This document shows positions 36,181 through 46,957 of a DNA stretch of 64,000 nucleotides, one piece after another (positions within the stretch are counted from its first letter, which is position 1; the number at the start of each line of letters is the position of its first letter). Where the stretch lies: contig CAKJVC010000061.1 in NCBI GenBank assembly GCA_918026815.1, forward strand, positions 868,001 through 932,000, read 5' to 3'. This stretch comes from Chalara sp. BL73 (lineage: Eukaryota > Ascomycota > Leotiomycetes > Helotiales). A model generated the notes under the pieces. The model was given only the letters and a program-made list of their open reading frames with translations. It was not told the origin of the DNA and did no database searches. Both the position numbers and the translations under genes were made by a program.

Positions 36181-37526
36181 ATGCCGGGGCAATTCACATG
36201 CCAGTACAGTAATTGCCTCCGATCATATAACCGAAAGGAGCACCTCGTTCGACACGAAAAGAGTCATGGGCAGCTCCGCCCTTTTCGTTGTCAGTCTTGT
36301 GGTGCGGATTTTTACAGGAGGTAAAGAGTTCCGTCTGAGACGAAGGCATTAGATGTTAAGCCGTGTTGCAGCGACCTTCTAAAGCGTCACATACGTTTAA
36401 GCTCGAAGTGCAAAGCGGCGCCAAACGAGGAGCAACATTCCTCTGCAAGAGCCGCCAACTTAGAGCCTGATTCTTTGCAACCTATTGATACACTTGATAG
36501 CGTGGCTACAGCTGCCTCCGTTTTGCGAAATAACATCTATGAAGGGTTGGGCCCAAGTTTCACGGCAATCGCGAGTAGAGAAGAGCTAGAGCGACTCTAC
36601 TTCTGTCACTTTCACCCTCACTGGCCTATTCTGGATGAATATTCGTTTATGAATGTGCCCCAGATACCCGAGTTAGTTACAGCTGTTCTGATTGCGGGTC
36701 TTTGGATGGTACCAACCCTTAGTGCACGGCTGGAAGCTAAATGCCGACATGACATTCTTATGCAAGAAGTTACCAGAAGGCTCGTATGTACACAATGAAC
36801 ACATTCGATAGATTGAACTCCTGAGAGCTGACACGACTATATTCAGCTCCATGAGCAGCCCCAAAATACCGTTTGGACACGTCCTTCGGCGGAGTGCCTG
36901 CCGTATTTTCAAACACTGCTGATCCCGCTCATTATCTCCACCTATAGAGGCCTTGAACACTTCCCAAACACAATTATGAGTCATAGGCATTGCTCTGATA
37001 TCCTCCAGCAGGCTGGTATTTATCAGCAAAGAAGAATTGATGAGTCATCCTCCGATCCTGCCGTTCGTCAACAATACCAAAGGTGAGTGCTGAAGTTGAA
37101 CGCTCCTCATATGATGTTGACGAGAATAGACTTGCACTGTTGCATTTCAAGGTCTTCATGCATTATAATAGCCTTTTTCAAACTCGATTTCCGCAGTTCA
37201 AGTCATTTGATTGGTTTAAACCTGGTCTCTTACAGGTCCGTGTTCCTTTGGTGGGAACGAAAAGAGAAACTACAGATCATCCGCGAAGCGACCTAGATAG
37301 TAGCTTAGTCAGTGATCTCTTGGATAGTGGCTGTGTCGATAAGTTGTCTCAAGCGACCATAGCAGCATTGATCGCTTGGGACTTTTCTTTGGGAATGATC
37401 TTTGCATGCATCATCACGCAGAAGAAGGATGAGGATCGCAGTTCTCTGTTACAGAGAATTGAACCAAATTTGTTCTTGCATCTTACAGGATGGGAGGCAG
37501 ATCCCGGAGACTCACCCGCACCCTGA
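36181..37526 (+). CDS. C2H2 zinc-finger transcription factor with fungal-TF region
   Basis: Exons 36181-36320, 36372-36783, 36847-37082 and 37130-37526 join in frame to 394 residues. The N-terminus holds two zinc-finger-like units: CQYSNCLRSYNRKEHLVRH, then CQSCGADFYRSDLLKRH, the second completed across intron 1 and ending in an unusual H-x5-C. The rest matches the fungal-specific TF region: LERLYFCHFHPHWPILDE and RLALLHFKVFMHYNSLFQ. Such C2H2 plus fungal-TF factors often regulate secondary-metabolite clusters. Its place next to the PKS-NRPS neighbourhood makes it the best candidate pathway regulator here. It is shorter than most relatives, so the C-terminus may be truncated. Confidence 0.78.
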
Positions 37527-39177
37527 ATTGACCAGACTGCCATATCATGAAGGAAAGATTTTATATCTTTGAGAGCGATCTGGTTGCGTATCGATAAAGC
37601 TGCAAGCTGCGGCCGACTTATACTAATGCGCCTGTTAAGATATTGTGATACATAATCGTTGAAGTACAAACCGATCATACTTAACCAAGAAGCCTCAAGC
37701 CTGGTATGATCCGCCCTAGATTCCACCATCTGGGTGCGCCGCGCCCAGTTGCGACCAAACCTCCGGCACGCAGCTATTGTATTCAACCCTGCTGGTTTCT
37801 TGGCTGGTAACTAACCTAGAATCTGACCCCGAAATAGATCTGGAAACTGACCTAAGAATAAAGAAGTCCTACTTTTGCCCCTAATTTTCTGTGGGCGAAT
37901 TTAAGTCGAGATTGGGTCTGCGACGAAGCTTTTGATCCGTATTTCACTAACGTAGGTTGTGGCATAATCAGACGGTTTCGCTTGGAGGTATCTTTGAACC
38001 AAACTTTGTATATAAAGGTAGATAATCACCATATTTTTCAACCAAGTATAACTCTTTTAATAAAAATGCTGGAGTTAGTTCTTATTACGTTCAAATATAT
38101 TAAACTCTTATATTCTGTCACGAATCCAAATACCCGTTACAGCAGTTTGTAAGAATTTTATACGAGGATTCTAAAATAAGGAGGAAAGGTGTAGCTGTTG
38201 GTGGTAGTTGATTGATTAATTGATTGATTCTATTTTACATGAAACTAAGGCCCATGCATAGCACGGGTGTTGAAATGGAAAGTCACGGAGCCTTCAGGGA
38301 GTATGGGGTAAACGAGTCAATTGCTGAAGGTTGTAGAACCTAAACTACAGGAGGGAATCTCTCTACTTATAGAGGTATGATACTCACACGTGAGTATCAC
38401 ATACTTCAGTAGATTCATCATCGAAAGAAAAATTCCGTATGCTTCTTGCGCAAGCATACTTACAACTTCCCCAATAGGCTAGGTGTGATCCTTAAACCTA
38501 GCCTGCTCAACAACGAGACCACTCCGACTTCGAAGGTAGGACGCCAGGAGTAAACTTCCAGAAACTGGAGACTGCAAGCTTTAATACACAAAGATGCTTT
38601 GCGTTTTCTTTAACCGCAAGTATTGGTCAGGCAGGTATTTAAACTTGTTAAGAGTCGGCTTACGTAAGCAGGCTAAGGAGGAAGTCTCTTCCTCATATAT
38701 TTACGGCTTGGGACTGTAGATAATACCATCATCTGTAACGCTCCTATACGCCCGTATTTTATCGCTGTGATACCCTTGCAGATCATCCAATTGATTCCCT
38801 AGATAGCAGATCCTATTTCTGACCTCGTGCCCAAGCCACGAGAAGCCGAGTAATCCTTATGGGTTCAACCCGCCACACTTTGATTTCATGGTCTTACTTC
38901 AATATTGTGATCGCTCTAAAACACTAGGGCCTTCCCTACAATCCACAAAGTATAGTCAGCTCGATTATTAATATCATTTTGAATCACATAAGGAAATCAT
39001 AACGATTAAAACTAGTTGACGAAGTAGGACACGTAAATCCACAACTATTAAAATATATATCGCGACTACCACTTCCTTCGTTGTCAAAATACTTAAATAT
39101 GAGTGTACACCTCTATATCGTAGTGTTCTGGCATGCTTATTAAATGGCTTGGACAAAATGACTTAGATAGAAAGCCC
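37527..39177. other. Intergenic region with LTR copy and AT-rich DNA
   Basis: No gene is supported. It contains the solo LTR at 38268-38512, TTGATTGA repeats at about 38205-38230, and AT-rich segments. The stretch 38513-39177 might contain old element sequence, but no protein is readable. Confidence 0.45.
38268..38512 (-). mobile_element. Solo LTR, copy 2 of the family at 19291
   Basis: On the plus strand the element runs from TGTTGAAATGG to GCCTGCTCAACA; its reverse complement aligns with 19291-19499 through the TGTTGAGCAGG start, the CCTCTATAAGTAGAG block and the GTAGTTTAGGTTCTA..CCTTCAGCAATTGA block. Flanks are ACGGG (38263-38267) and ACGAG (38513-38517), a 5-bp duplication with one G/A difference. 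It is 36 bp longer than copy 1, mostly in the centre. Confidence 0.82.
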
Positions 39178-40643
39178 TCATTCTGCTGGCGCCTGCTCGC
39201 TGTCATCTAAAAGTCCTAATGCTTCACGCCTTGTTGGAGCCACAGGATCAAAGTATGGTATCTCTGCAAATGACAGAACCAATGTGCCATGTCTAGGTTG
39301 TTTTCCATTATAGTCCCAGGTGGCATTATTGTTGGTATCACGGGCTTACCTTCCACGGGGCAAAAGGCGCAGCTCTACTTTGTAGGCCACGCTCTTGCTC
39401 TTGATGGATATGGTAATGATTGTTGTTGTATTAGGTTCTACTCTAGATTCTACAAAATGGGGGTTGTGCGGACCACGTGACCCGGTGGGTCGTATGTGGA
39501 TCCGTAAACCCCTACTTCCTACAATTATGAATTGTAGACCTATTCATGTCAGCTCCTCTCATTTATCAAGAAATCAAAAACCCCACCTGTTGTCCCATAA
39601 AACACTCGTACCGTGGCCCCACCTAATACGGACTTGGATATCAAGATTCTTTTCGAAGATATCAAATAGATAGCTCAAAATTAAGTCACTTTCAGCCTTG
39701 TCGAGTCCAATAATACGATGGGTGAATGCCCGACTAACAAACAATGTTTTCCAGCCAGTGACCGGATGTACACGGACGAGTGGTTGAACGCGTTCAATGT
39801 GCTTTTGAGCTCCTCCTGGGTTATCCTTGTCGACGAACGTACCATGGGATCGGATCGCAACAAGCTTGCCGTCGATCATCTTACGGAAGTCAGGCGAGAG
39901 CTTCTCATACGCAGCGTAACCGCTAGCCCACAGAGTATCGCCGCCCACAGTTGGTGCAGTATCGTTGTGCAGATGTGTGTAACCAGGTGGCTGCGGTTCA
40001 TGAGATGAGTCGCTATGCCAGAAGCTTGAGCCGAATCCCTTACGGAAACCGAAAATTGCGGGCAGATTCTGGACTCCCCAGCTGGGCCAGATGACGGCGG
40101 CACCTGGGTTTCCTGGTACCTGGGGAGCCGTAGACTGGAGGTTGTTTAGTTATTCCGTTAAGCTGCCGACGATTTCAAAGGATGAATACTTACATACACA
40201 TCAACCACTCCATAATAACGCCCGAGCTCGAGCTGCTGCTGTGGTGAAAGGTCTTGTTCTCGGAGAACCACGACACTTCGCTCCGCAATGAGCAATGCTA
40301 ATTCATCTCTCTGTTGATCCGTCAGATCCTTTAGCTGGAGACCTTCAATCTCGGTTCCTATATGTGTAGTGATATCAGTCACTTTGGCGGCAGCCGACAG
40401 GAGAGCTGATTTAGATTTGTCAGCTCGAGCTGCTGGGTCATTGTATTGCCATGGCTCTGTACGAAGCTTGGATTTATCCTGCCAGTAAACAGGTTCCTTT
40501 AATACTGGGCGCCAAGGATACCCATTTGAGAGGTCGATACCAGCTTTCGTCATACGAGTGAGAGCAGGCTCAGGAAGTTCCAGCAAGGCCTTCGAAGCTG
40601 TGGCTTCGTCCGCGGAGTCCTTCTCTATGGCCGATGGGGCCAT
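39178..40643 (-). pseudogene. TauD/TfdA-type 2-oxoglutarate dioxygenase, disrupted by a solo LTR
   Basis: Exons 40643-40194, 40134-39587 and 39539-39178 encode a TauD-like Fe(II)/2-oxoglutarate dioxygenase. The HxD iron-ligand motif is in FWHSDSSHEP, preceded by VIWPSWGVQN and followed by YTHLHNDTAPTVGGDTLWA. The distal-His block is STIHN after WDNR. Directly after STIHN the frame enters the 194-bp LTR at 39330-39523 and stops within a few codons. The original continuation, ATWDYNGKQPRHGTLVLSFAEIPYF to a stop at 39178, is intact on the far side. The insertion removes the arginine (QPRHG) expected to bind 2-oxoglutarate. It is divergent from the aminotransferase gene; a role in oxidising the cluster product or amino acid is inferred. 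Confidence 0.85.
39330..39523 (-). mobile_element. Solo LTR inserted in the dioxygenase gene
   Basis: 194 bp from TGTTGGTATCACGG to CTACTTCCTACA, flanked by the pentamer ATTAT on both sides (39325-39329 and 39524-39528). The ends are TG..CA with TGTTGG/CCTACA as imperfect inverted repeats. Removing the element and one pentamer restores an unbroken reading frame through the dioxygenase exon, independent evidence that this is an insertion. It is not obviously related to the LTRs at 10.3, 19.3 or 38.3 kb. The strand given is that of the host gene. Confidence 0.9.
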
Positions 40644-41326
40644 TGTGTTCTTACTCTAATCCGGAGGTGGGAGTTCCGTTGGTTGGTTCAGCCGTTTCAA
40701 GCTATAATCTGTGAGTGATCGTTGGTGCGATAGCAGCAGATAGTCGGACATAACTGGCTGTAAGAGCAAATATATACTTGCGAAGAGGGAAATCTTCATA
40801 TCTCAATATACACGCACCTTTGAAATGATACTATGACCCAGTTTATGGAATCGTATACCCTACAACACTCTCTTGATACTTAGTCGGAGACTTATCCACT
40901 TCGGCGACTCCGCACTCCGAGCACGCGTGGTTCTGTAATGTTGCTAAGTGTTCCGATAGAGGCGCTCTTCGTCCGACAAAAGTTAGTGAGATAAGTTAGC
41001 CGAATTCGCTCTCCTCAACTGGGGATAACGACCACACCTTAGGCACATAATTACTTTAAATGGCATAAAAAGTGCTCGCTGTGTAGGCTGGCTGGCTCGC
41101 TAAAAGTCAAAGCGAATCCACAGTTGAGGGGATAGTGTATTTCCTAAGAGTGGCATCGTTTAACAATCCCTGGCCGGAGACCGAGCCAGGGAGGTGGAGT
41201 CACGTGAAAGAATCCCAGGCATTCAAACCAAGCATTGCCGTGAGCCGCCTGGCAAGACTTTCTTATTATTTATTATCAAAAGTTTTACAAGCCTGTAGTG
41301 TAAGTGAATATGCTCAGCGTACCATC
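40644..41326. promoter_or_regulatory. Divergent promoter, dioxygenase and aminotransferase
   Basis: 683 bases separate the two starts. GTCGGA or its complement occurs at 40743, 40883 and 40972. A TCGGAGACTTATCC..CACTCCGA arrangement lies around 40884-40920, which can be read as paired CGG/CCG triplets. The same hexamer is present upstream of the other cluster genes. Confidence 0.4.
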
Positions 41327-42770
41327 ATGCTCGACTCTCGCTTTTCCAACATCTCCGTTCTCGTGCCAGGTGAAGGATTTTCCCCAATTGGCGCTGGCTT
41401 CAAAGACGACACGAGCGATAAAAAGGTCAATCTTGGAGCCGGTGTGTACAGAGACGAGAACGCGCTCCCGTGGCTTTTACCGGTTGTTAAAAAGGTACTG
41501 TAGAACCCAAATCTCTTGATAAATACCAAATCCTAAGTCAAGTAGGTAGAGGAGACATTGATGCAAGATCCGGATAGAGATCACGAATATCTTCCAGTTG
41601 ATGGGCTGGCATCTTTCATTTCTCTTGCTCGAGATCTGGTTTTGGATCTTGCTGGTGATGCCTCTTTAATTGCTCGGATCGCCTCAATACAAACCGTATC
41701 CGGAACAGGCGCCAACCATCTTGCAGCGCGGTTTCTCACCGAAAGTCTCAAGCCACAACGGGTTTGGTTCCCTGATCCAACATGGACCAACCACAAGTTA
41801 TTGTGGTCTTTGGTAGGAGATGTTCAACAAAGCTTCTATCCATACTTTGACCCTGTTAGCAGAGACATCCAATTTGATAACATGATCATAACACTGGAGA
41901 ACGAGGCAACAGCTGGCGATGTCATCCTGTTACATGCCTGTGCACACAATCCTACTGGAGTTGATCCATCGCGGATTCAATGGGAAAAGATCGCGGATCT
42001 CTGCGAAAGAAAACAGCTGTTTCCACTTTTTGATTGTGCTTAGTAGGGACAATCTACGTACTATACGACTTAGTTACTGACATTTGCAGTCAAGGCTTTG
42101 CTACAGGCAGTGTAGATGACGATGCATGGGCCATTCGACATTTTTTTCGTCGTGGCACACTGGAGATCGGTATCGCACAATCTTTCTCTAAAAACTTCGG
42201 ATTGTACGGCGAACGAGTCGGGGCGTTTCATCTCATAACCAACTCACCACAAGCAGCTGCAAAATCCAGAATCCAGCTTATGATACTCCAGGGTGGAGAG
42301 ATCTCTACTCCCCCAGCGTATGGTGCAAAAATTGTAGCTGCAGTTCTCGGCAATGCCGATCTTCGGCGGGGCTGGGAGACTGACTTGACAACGATGACTT
42401 CGCGGTTGAAAAATATGAGACAAGCGCTATATGGGGAACTAACCAAGTTAGCTACCCCAGGGAACTGGGGTTATCTTATATCACAGGTAAGGTCCGATGA
42501 ACTTGAGCTTTATAACTAACAAGAGTTGAGACTCAATTCCTCTGTACTTAGATTGGCATGTTCTCATATCTGGGCTTGACAAAGGAGCAGATAGATGCGT
42601 TAGGAATCAGGTATCATATATATGCTTATAGCACCGGCCGTATTTCCATTAGTGGATGTGAGTAGATCATCCAAATTCCGTTTCTTTCTCTGACAGGATT
42701 ACGTATAGTGACGCCAAAGAACGTTAGTTATGTCGCCCTGGCGATTGATAGCGTAGTGCGAGAAGTGTGA
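41327..42770 (+). CDS. Class I/II aspartate-aminotransferase-like enzyme
   Basis: Five exons (41327-41494, 41546-42042, 42090-42486, 42552-42657, 42709-42770) give 409 residues, the length of aspartate aminotransferase. Visible hallmarks: VNLGAGVYRDE at the N-terminus, SGTGANHLAARF, HACAHNPTGVDPS, PLFDCAYQGFATG completed across an intron, the PLP lysine in SQSF-like QSFSKNFGLYGERVGAF, and GRISISGLTPKNV at the end with the substrate-binding Arg. It transfers an amino group between 2-oxo acids and glutamate/aspartate in the cytosol. It sits between a dioxygenase and an aldolase next to a PKS-NRPS. I therefore infer that it aminates a 4-hydroxy-2-oxo acid made by the aldolase into the amino acid taken by the NRPS; housekeeping function is the alternative. 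Confidence 0.92.
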
Positions 42771-43504
42771 GAAGTAAATTGGTACTTAGAATAGAGTCCG
42801 GCAAATCGCAGAGTCATATGAATATAAATTTATTCAAATGAGGATTAGAGATATACCGCTTATTAGTTCGATATACCTCTCCTTATTCAACTCGATAAGT
42901 GTAGACAGCGAACGGTCTAAGGGGTCAAAAAGGGAACAAACTTGGATTGCTTCCAAGACGTTCGGAATGCATAGCATAGTAATTTACAGCGACATGAATA
43001 TGAAATAAAATGTCTTACAAATTTTCACCTCACAATCCAAAGGTGAAGATGGCCATCAAGCGATCTTCAATCGAAGTTGTTTGACCTTAGAATCTAGAGA
43101 GCATTTGGGATAATGGAATATCAGAAAAAATCTCTTCATTTACTGTGATTTTAGATTGACTCAACTCTTAAAATCTTCCAGAAAAATAGGATTCTATTGG
43201 CGTATAAAAAAAGATGATGTTTCTTTACTAGGCTAGTTGAACTTTCTACAAACTAAATCAAAAATATTAGTAGTGGCTTATTATAGTAATATGAATGTAT
43301 AAATTCTAAGTAATGCCAATCTTGTCCAAATATAATTGGCAGTTTGATTGAATTTACAAAATCAATTCCAAAATGCGAGGAGTAATTTTAATTTCCACTT
43401 AGATAGTACTAGTGATTAAGATGAAGGTTCTTTTCACACCCTGTTTGTGAAAGGGGATATATACATCTCGACTAGACTGATATGAATTGGAAAGCTTGTA
43501 CTCC
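42771..43504. other. Convergent intergenic, AT-rich
   Basis: Terminator space between the aminotransferase and aldolase genes. It is strongly AT-rich, and no gene is seen. Confidence 0.5.
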
Positions 43505-44641
43505 TCAATCTACTTGCTGTGCGAGTTCCTTAGCAGCATCTAAACCACCCTTGAAGAACCTCGCAAGTCCCGCGGTGTCAAAGCCAACGCAAATCGCCCT
43601 ATAGCCCTGCTTAATCAAAAGCGGAATCATCTCAGGAACCATAGCAGCACTTATTAAGTCAGCTACTAATCATGTGGGTAATGAGAAGTATCAATTACAT
43701 ACCCAAACAGCGGCTTGCTGTGCTTTTTGCCTGCGGCAGCGAATTTCTCAATAGCGGCCACCAAGTCCGGAGGGAACACCTTGCTTATTTTAAGTGGTAT
43801 CCCCGCATCAGCCATATAATCGACTGGCCCAAACATAAGAGCACCGACTTCCGCGACAGCAGCTATCTCATCTAGATTCTCAACACCCTTTACGGTTTCG
43901 ATCTGTGGAATGAGGGTAATATGATTGTTCGAGGATTTGAAATTGAATGGATCGTTTTTGTACAGTGATGCATCTGATATCCCAGGCGTGAACGTCCAGG
44001 GGCTGTATGAGCGCTGGCCGAGAGGAGCTAAGAAACTAATAATTAACAATTCTGCCTCTAATATCTATAAACTGGATACTGACTTACGGAAGTAGGCTTC
44101 TTTTACGAAGGCTCGAACTTCTTCTGCACTTTCGCAGTGGGGAATTATTATGGCGGATGCACCCGCTTCTAACGCTGTCGATAATGCCGTCTCGTCATGT
44201 TTTGGAACACGTACAACTGCCATGGTGTGACCTTCCGAATGGTGCTGCACGGCTTGAATTGCACTGAGGTAAGGTAATTATGGTGAGTTTGATCGTTATC
44301 TGTCATCTCATCTGTCCTTGTACGACTTACTCGTAAAGGGTCCGGCGGTCGAATATACCATGCTCAACATCGATCCAGATAAAGTCTGGTCGCGTAGAAG
44401 CGATGATCTAGTTCAGTTATTATGGCCCAAGTGCTCCATTGAAATAGTTGTTGCATTCCTAAGCTCGTACCTTTGTCACATATGTGCTTGGAATTCCGTG
44501 GGCAGCGCCAAAAAGTGTCTTTTTGGGGTCGCTTTTAGCTTGTTGTAAAGCCTTTTTAAAATTTCCAGGATATTGCAATAGGGCAGCTCGATATTGTGCT
44601 TTGGTATGCAATTCAGGCTGTTCTAAGTAAGGCATGTCCAT
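43505..44641 (-). CDS. HpcH/HpaI-family aldolase
   Basis: Five exons (44641-44471, 44407-44331, 44263-44088, 44027-43703, 43649-43505) encode 297 residues. The family path is clear: LFGAAHGIPSTYVTKI, then DFIWIDVEHGIFDRRTL, AVVRVPKHDETALSTALEAGASAIIIPHCESAEEV, PPLGQRSYSPWTFTPG, LIPQIETVKGVENLDEI with the metal-binding Glu, MFGPVDYMADAGIP, and YRAICVGFDTAG. These enzymes perform reversible aldol reactions of pyruvate with aldehydes or oxo acids. In the Sch210972 pathway a homologous aldolase (CghB) condenses two pyruvates to 4-hydroxy-4-methyl-2-oxoglutarate, and I infer a similar role here with the neighbouring aminotransferase. Start at the ATG giving MDMPYLEQ; upstream in-frame codons are non-ATG. 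Confidence 0.92.
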
Positions 44642-45272
44642 TTTGAGCGGATGCGGTGTATACAATTTACGAGTCAAGCGAGAAATTAATGAAGACAACG
44701 AAATCTATGTACACCTATTAGTTGGGTAAGCCATGTAGCAGTGTGACATCTGCCTTGAGTCTTCTGTTTCCCTTCCTTTTTGAGGCTCGGCCCGACTGTG
44801 CTGTTATGAGGGCCGGAGGCTAGACGAGCCAAAACGCTTCTTGGCACTCCGATGCGAACTAACGTCCGACTTCACCGAATAGCGACTTGTCAGAACAAAG
44901 ATATCTTGGGCCGGCGACATTGAAAGCGTGCCATCTAACCCTGATATTGCTTGTTATTTACCTCTCCGAAGCTCCGCACCCCCCTTGACGATAATGTTTG
45001 ATGCGCTGCCTTATTTGTACCTTCACCAGAACTTCTACCAGCTACCTTACCAAGGGAGTATTAGTACCGAATCAGGCAGCACTGTCAAACAGAGAAAGTC
45101 TGTGAGAGAAAAATTTTCGTCGTTGTGGCTGCAGTTGATGACGAAATCAAAATCCTGGAATCAGTGGTAAATATTAAGATTTACTCAAACCCCACGATCG
45201 ATATGAGGAAGTGTTGCGAGTAGCTAACTCGAATTAAGTTCATATCGGGAATATATCAAGCTCTAAGCTAAC
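44642..45272. promoter_or_regulatory. Divergent promoter, aldolase and SDR
   Basis: Contains TCCGAC at 44865-44870, plus TCGGCCCGAC near 44788 and GGGCCGGCG near 44910. No gene is supported; a short frame at 44928-45170 has no recognisable domain. Confidence 0.4.
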
Positions 45273-46052
45273 ATGGCGGGCTCTCGCTTCGATAAGCTGA
45301 AGGATAAGAATGTGTTGGTGCTAGGAGGTTCGTCAGGGGTTGGGTTTGCAGTTGCAGAGGGTGCATTGTCATCCGGAGCCCGTGTCTTCATCGCCAGCAG
45401 TAGCCAAACTAAGGTATCCAACGCAATTGAGAGGCTCCAAGCTGCAATTCCCAGCGCCGCGACGCTCGTCTCTGGCCACAACATTGATCTCTCAAACACT
45501 TCTGAACTAGATGCTCAACTAGGGCAGCTCCTCAAATCATTAGGTGTCACACTGGACCATATTGTCTTCACAGCTGGCAATGTAACAGAGTTAAAACCTA
45601 TCGAGCAGGCTACATTCGAAGATATTGTCGCCCGTGGCGTTGTTCGTTTCTTTGGCCCGCTACTGCTCGCTAAGCATGCAAAAGCTTACCTGCGCAATGA
45701 TGCCGCCTCATCCATTACATTGACAGGTGCTTCCACATCTGACAAGCCGCTGGATAACTTTGCAGTCGAGGCTGGCTACTCCAGTGGACTAGAGGGGATT
45801 GCTCGGGCTCTGTCAATAGATCTTGCTCCTATTCGTGTCAATGTCATTAAGATTGGTGTAGTTCGTACCGAGATCTTTGACCGAATTCCTTCGGACTATT
45901 TGGGACCGGTTCTGGAAAAGATGCAGGCCAGTACGACAATCAAGGAGATTGGAGAGCCTCAAGATGTCGCCGAGGCATACTTGCACGCTATGAAGGACCG
46001 CTATTTCGTTGGTCAGAGCATCTCTGTAGACGGTGGATTAACCTTAACATAA
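45273..46052 (+). CDS. Atypical short-chain dehydrogenase/reductase
   Basis: A single-exon gene of 259 residues. The cofactor motif VLVLGGSSGVGFAVAEG is a good SDR glycine motif, with FIASSS after beta-2 compatible with NADPH. HNIDLSN and HIVFTAGNV follow, then SITLTGAST at the usual serine position. The catalytic YxxxK position reads AGYSSGLEGIARALSIDLAPIRVN, with the Lys replaced by Leu. Several fungal SDRs of this subgroup also lack the lysine, so a reduced or non-redox role is possible. The C-terminus (YFVGQSISVDGGLTLT) is complete. It may tailor the cluster product or the amino-acid building block. Confidence 0.88.
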   Translation: MAGSRFDKLKDKNVLVLGGSSGVGFAVAEGALSSGARVFIASSSQTKVSNAIERLQAAIPSAATLVSGHNIDLSNTSELDAQLGQLLKSLGVTLDHIVFTAGNVTELKPIEQATFEDIVARGVVRFFGPLLLAKHAKAYLRNDAASSITLTGASTSDKPLDNFAVEAGYSSGLEGIARALSIDLAPIRVNVIKIGVVRTEIFDRIPSDYLGPVLEKMQASTTIKEIGEPQDVAEAYLHAMKDRYFVGQSISVDGGLTLT

Positions 46053-46957
46053 TCAGGGATTGGTGGACATTATTCAAGCGGCTTTAACTCAAATATTGTT
46101 TAAAAGTCATGCCTCTACTTTGCTAAATTTGTTAACAATGTATTTCTTGGCAATGAATTGTCTTATATCTATGTGCAATGCCCTCAGTGAAATCCCCATG
46201 CTTGTGAGTTTCAATATTACCAATTATCTATCATGTCGATTGATTCCTGAACAGTTAATTAAGCTCCGAATTCCGAATGTCACTTTGATCAAGTAAGAGA
46301 CATGACCGCTTTTGAATACGCCTAGGAAGACCAAAGTGGACAACAGCAGGGAGGAAAGCCTTTCCGATTTGATACCAGGCGATGAAACCACTGGGAATCT
46401 TGTTCGTAGAATAGAGGGGCAACATGACGGCATCGGCGCGATTTTCCACCGTTAATTTGCCAGTCAACCGATGTACCGAACTCGCTCTGGTTGTTATAGC
46501 TCGGCATTGCCATCGATCATTCTTGATGTTTTTCGGTTCTTTCTCCTTGGCGTTACTGCTTAAGATTCTTTGGAGTCGACGGAGGTGAAGAAAGCGGGTG
46601 TTTCCAAGATCAAGCTCTGGCCTTGCCAAGGTGGCAAAAATCTATTACACGTAGATCAACACGTTAACCCTGAGTACGTCAACGTCTCTTCAAAAAGGAG
46701 CTCAGCCATATGTACGCCTCTGCTTCACACTAACTGCTTGACAACTAGAAGCAAACTATATCAATTATATCCCCGAGCATGGCATCCAATTTACTCTCAG
46801 GTATGTGAGAACCTACTCGAATATCAGGATTGTCCTCAAAAATCACGGATCTGCCCCAATAAAGGCAATTCTCAACTTTCCTTCAATATCGTACTTAGTC
46901 TTAGACATCGAGGCTGCTTCTATATTACTGCTAGCTACCCCAAACCATTGTACCCTA
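46053..46957. other. Intergenic region downstream of PKS-NRPS, unexplained frame
   Basis: A 124-residue open frame on the minus strand (46629-46255) and overlapping frames have a protein-like composition (for example SGFIAWYQIGKAFLPAVVHFGL), but I recognise no family and find no splice-consistent extension. It may be a decayed gene fragment. Otherwise this is the shared terminator region of the SDR and PKS-NRPS genes. Confidence 0.3.

Noticed and set aside
37349..37786. A 145-residue minus-strand frame
   Set aside because: Antisense to the final exon of the C2H2 regulator; no domain seen.
39289..39480. Short plus-strand frame inside the dioxygenase region
   Set aside because: Lies mostly in the inserted LTR; no protein meaning.
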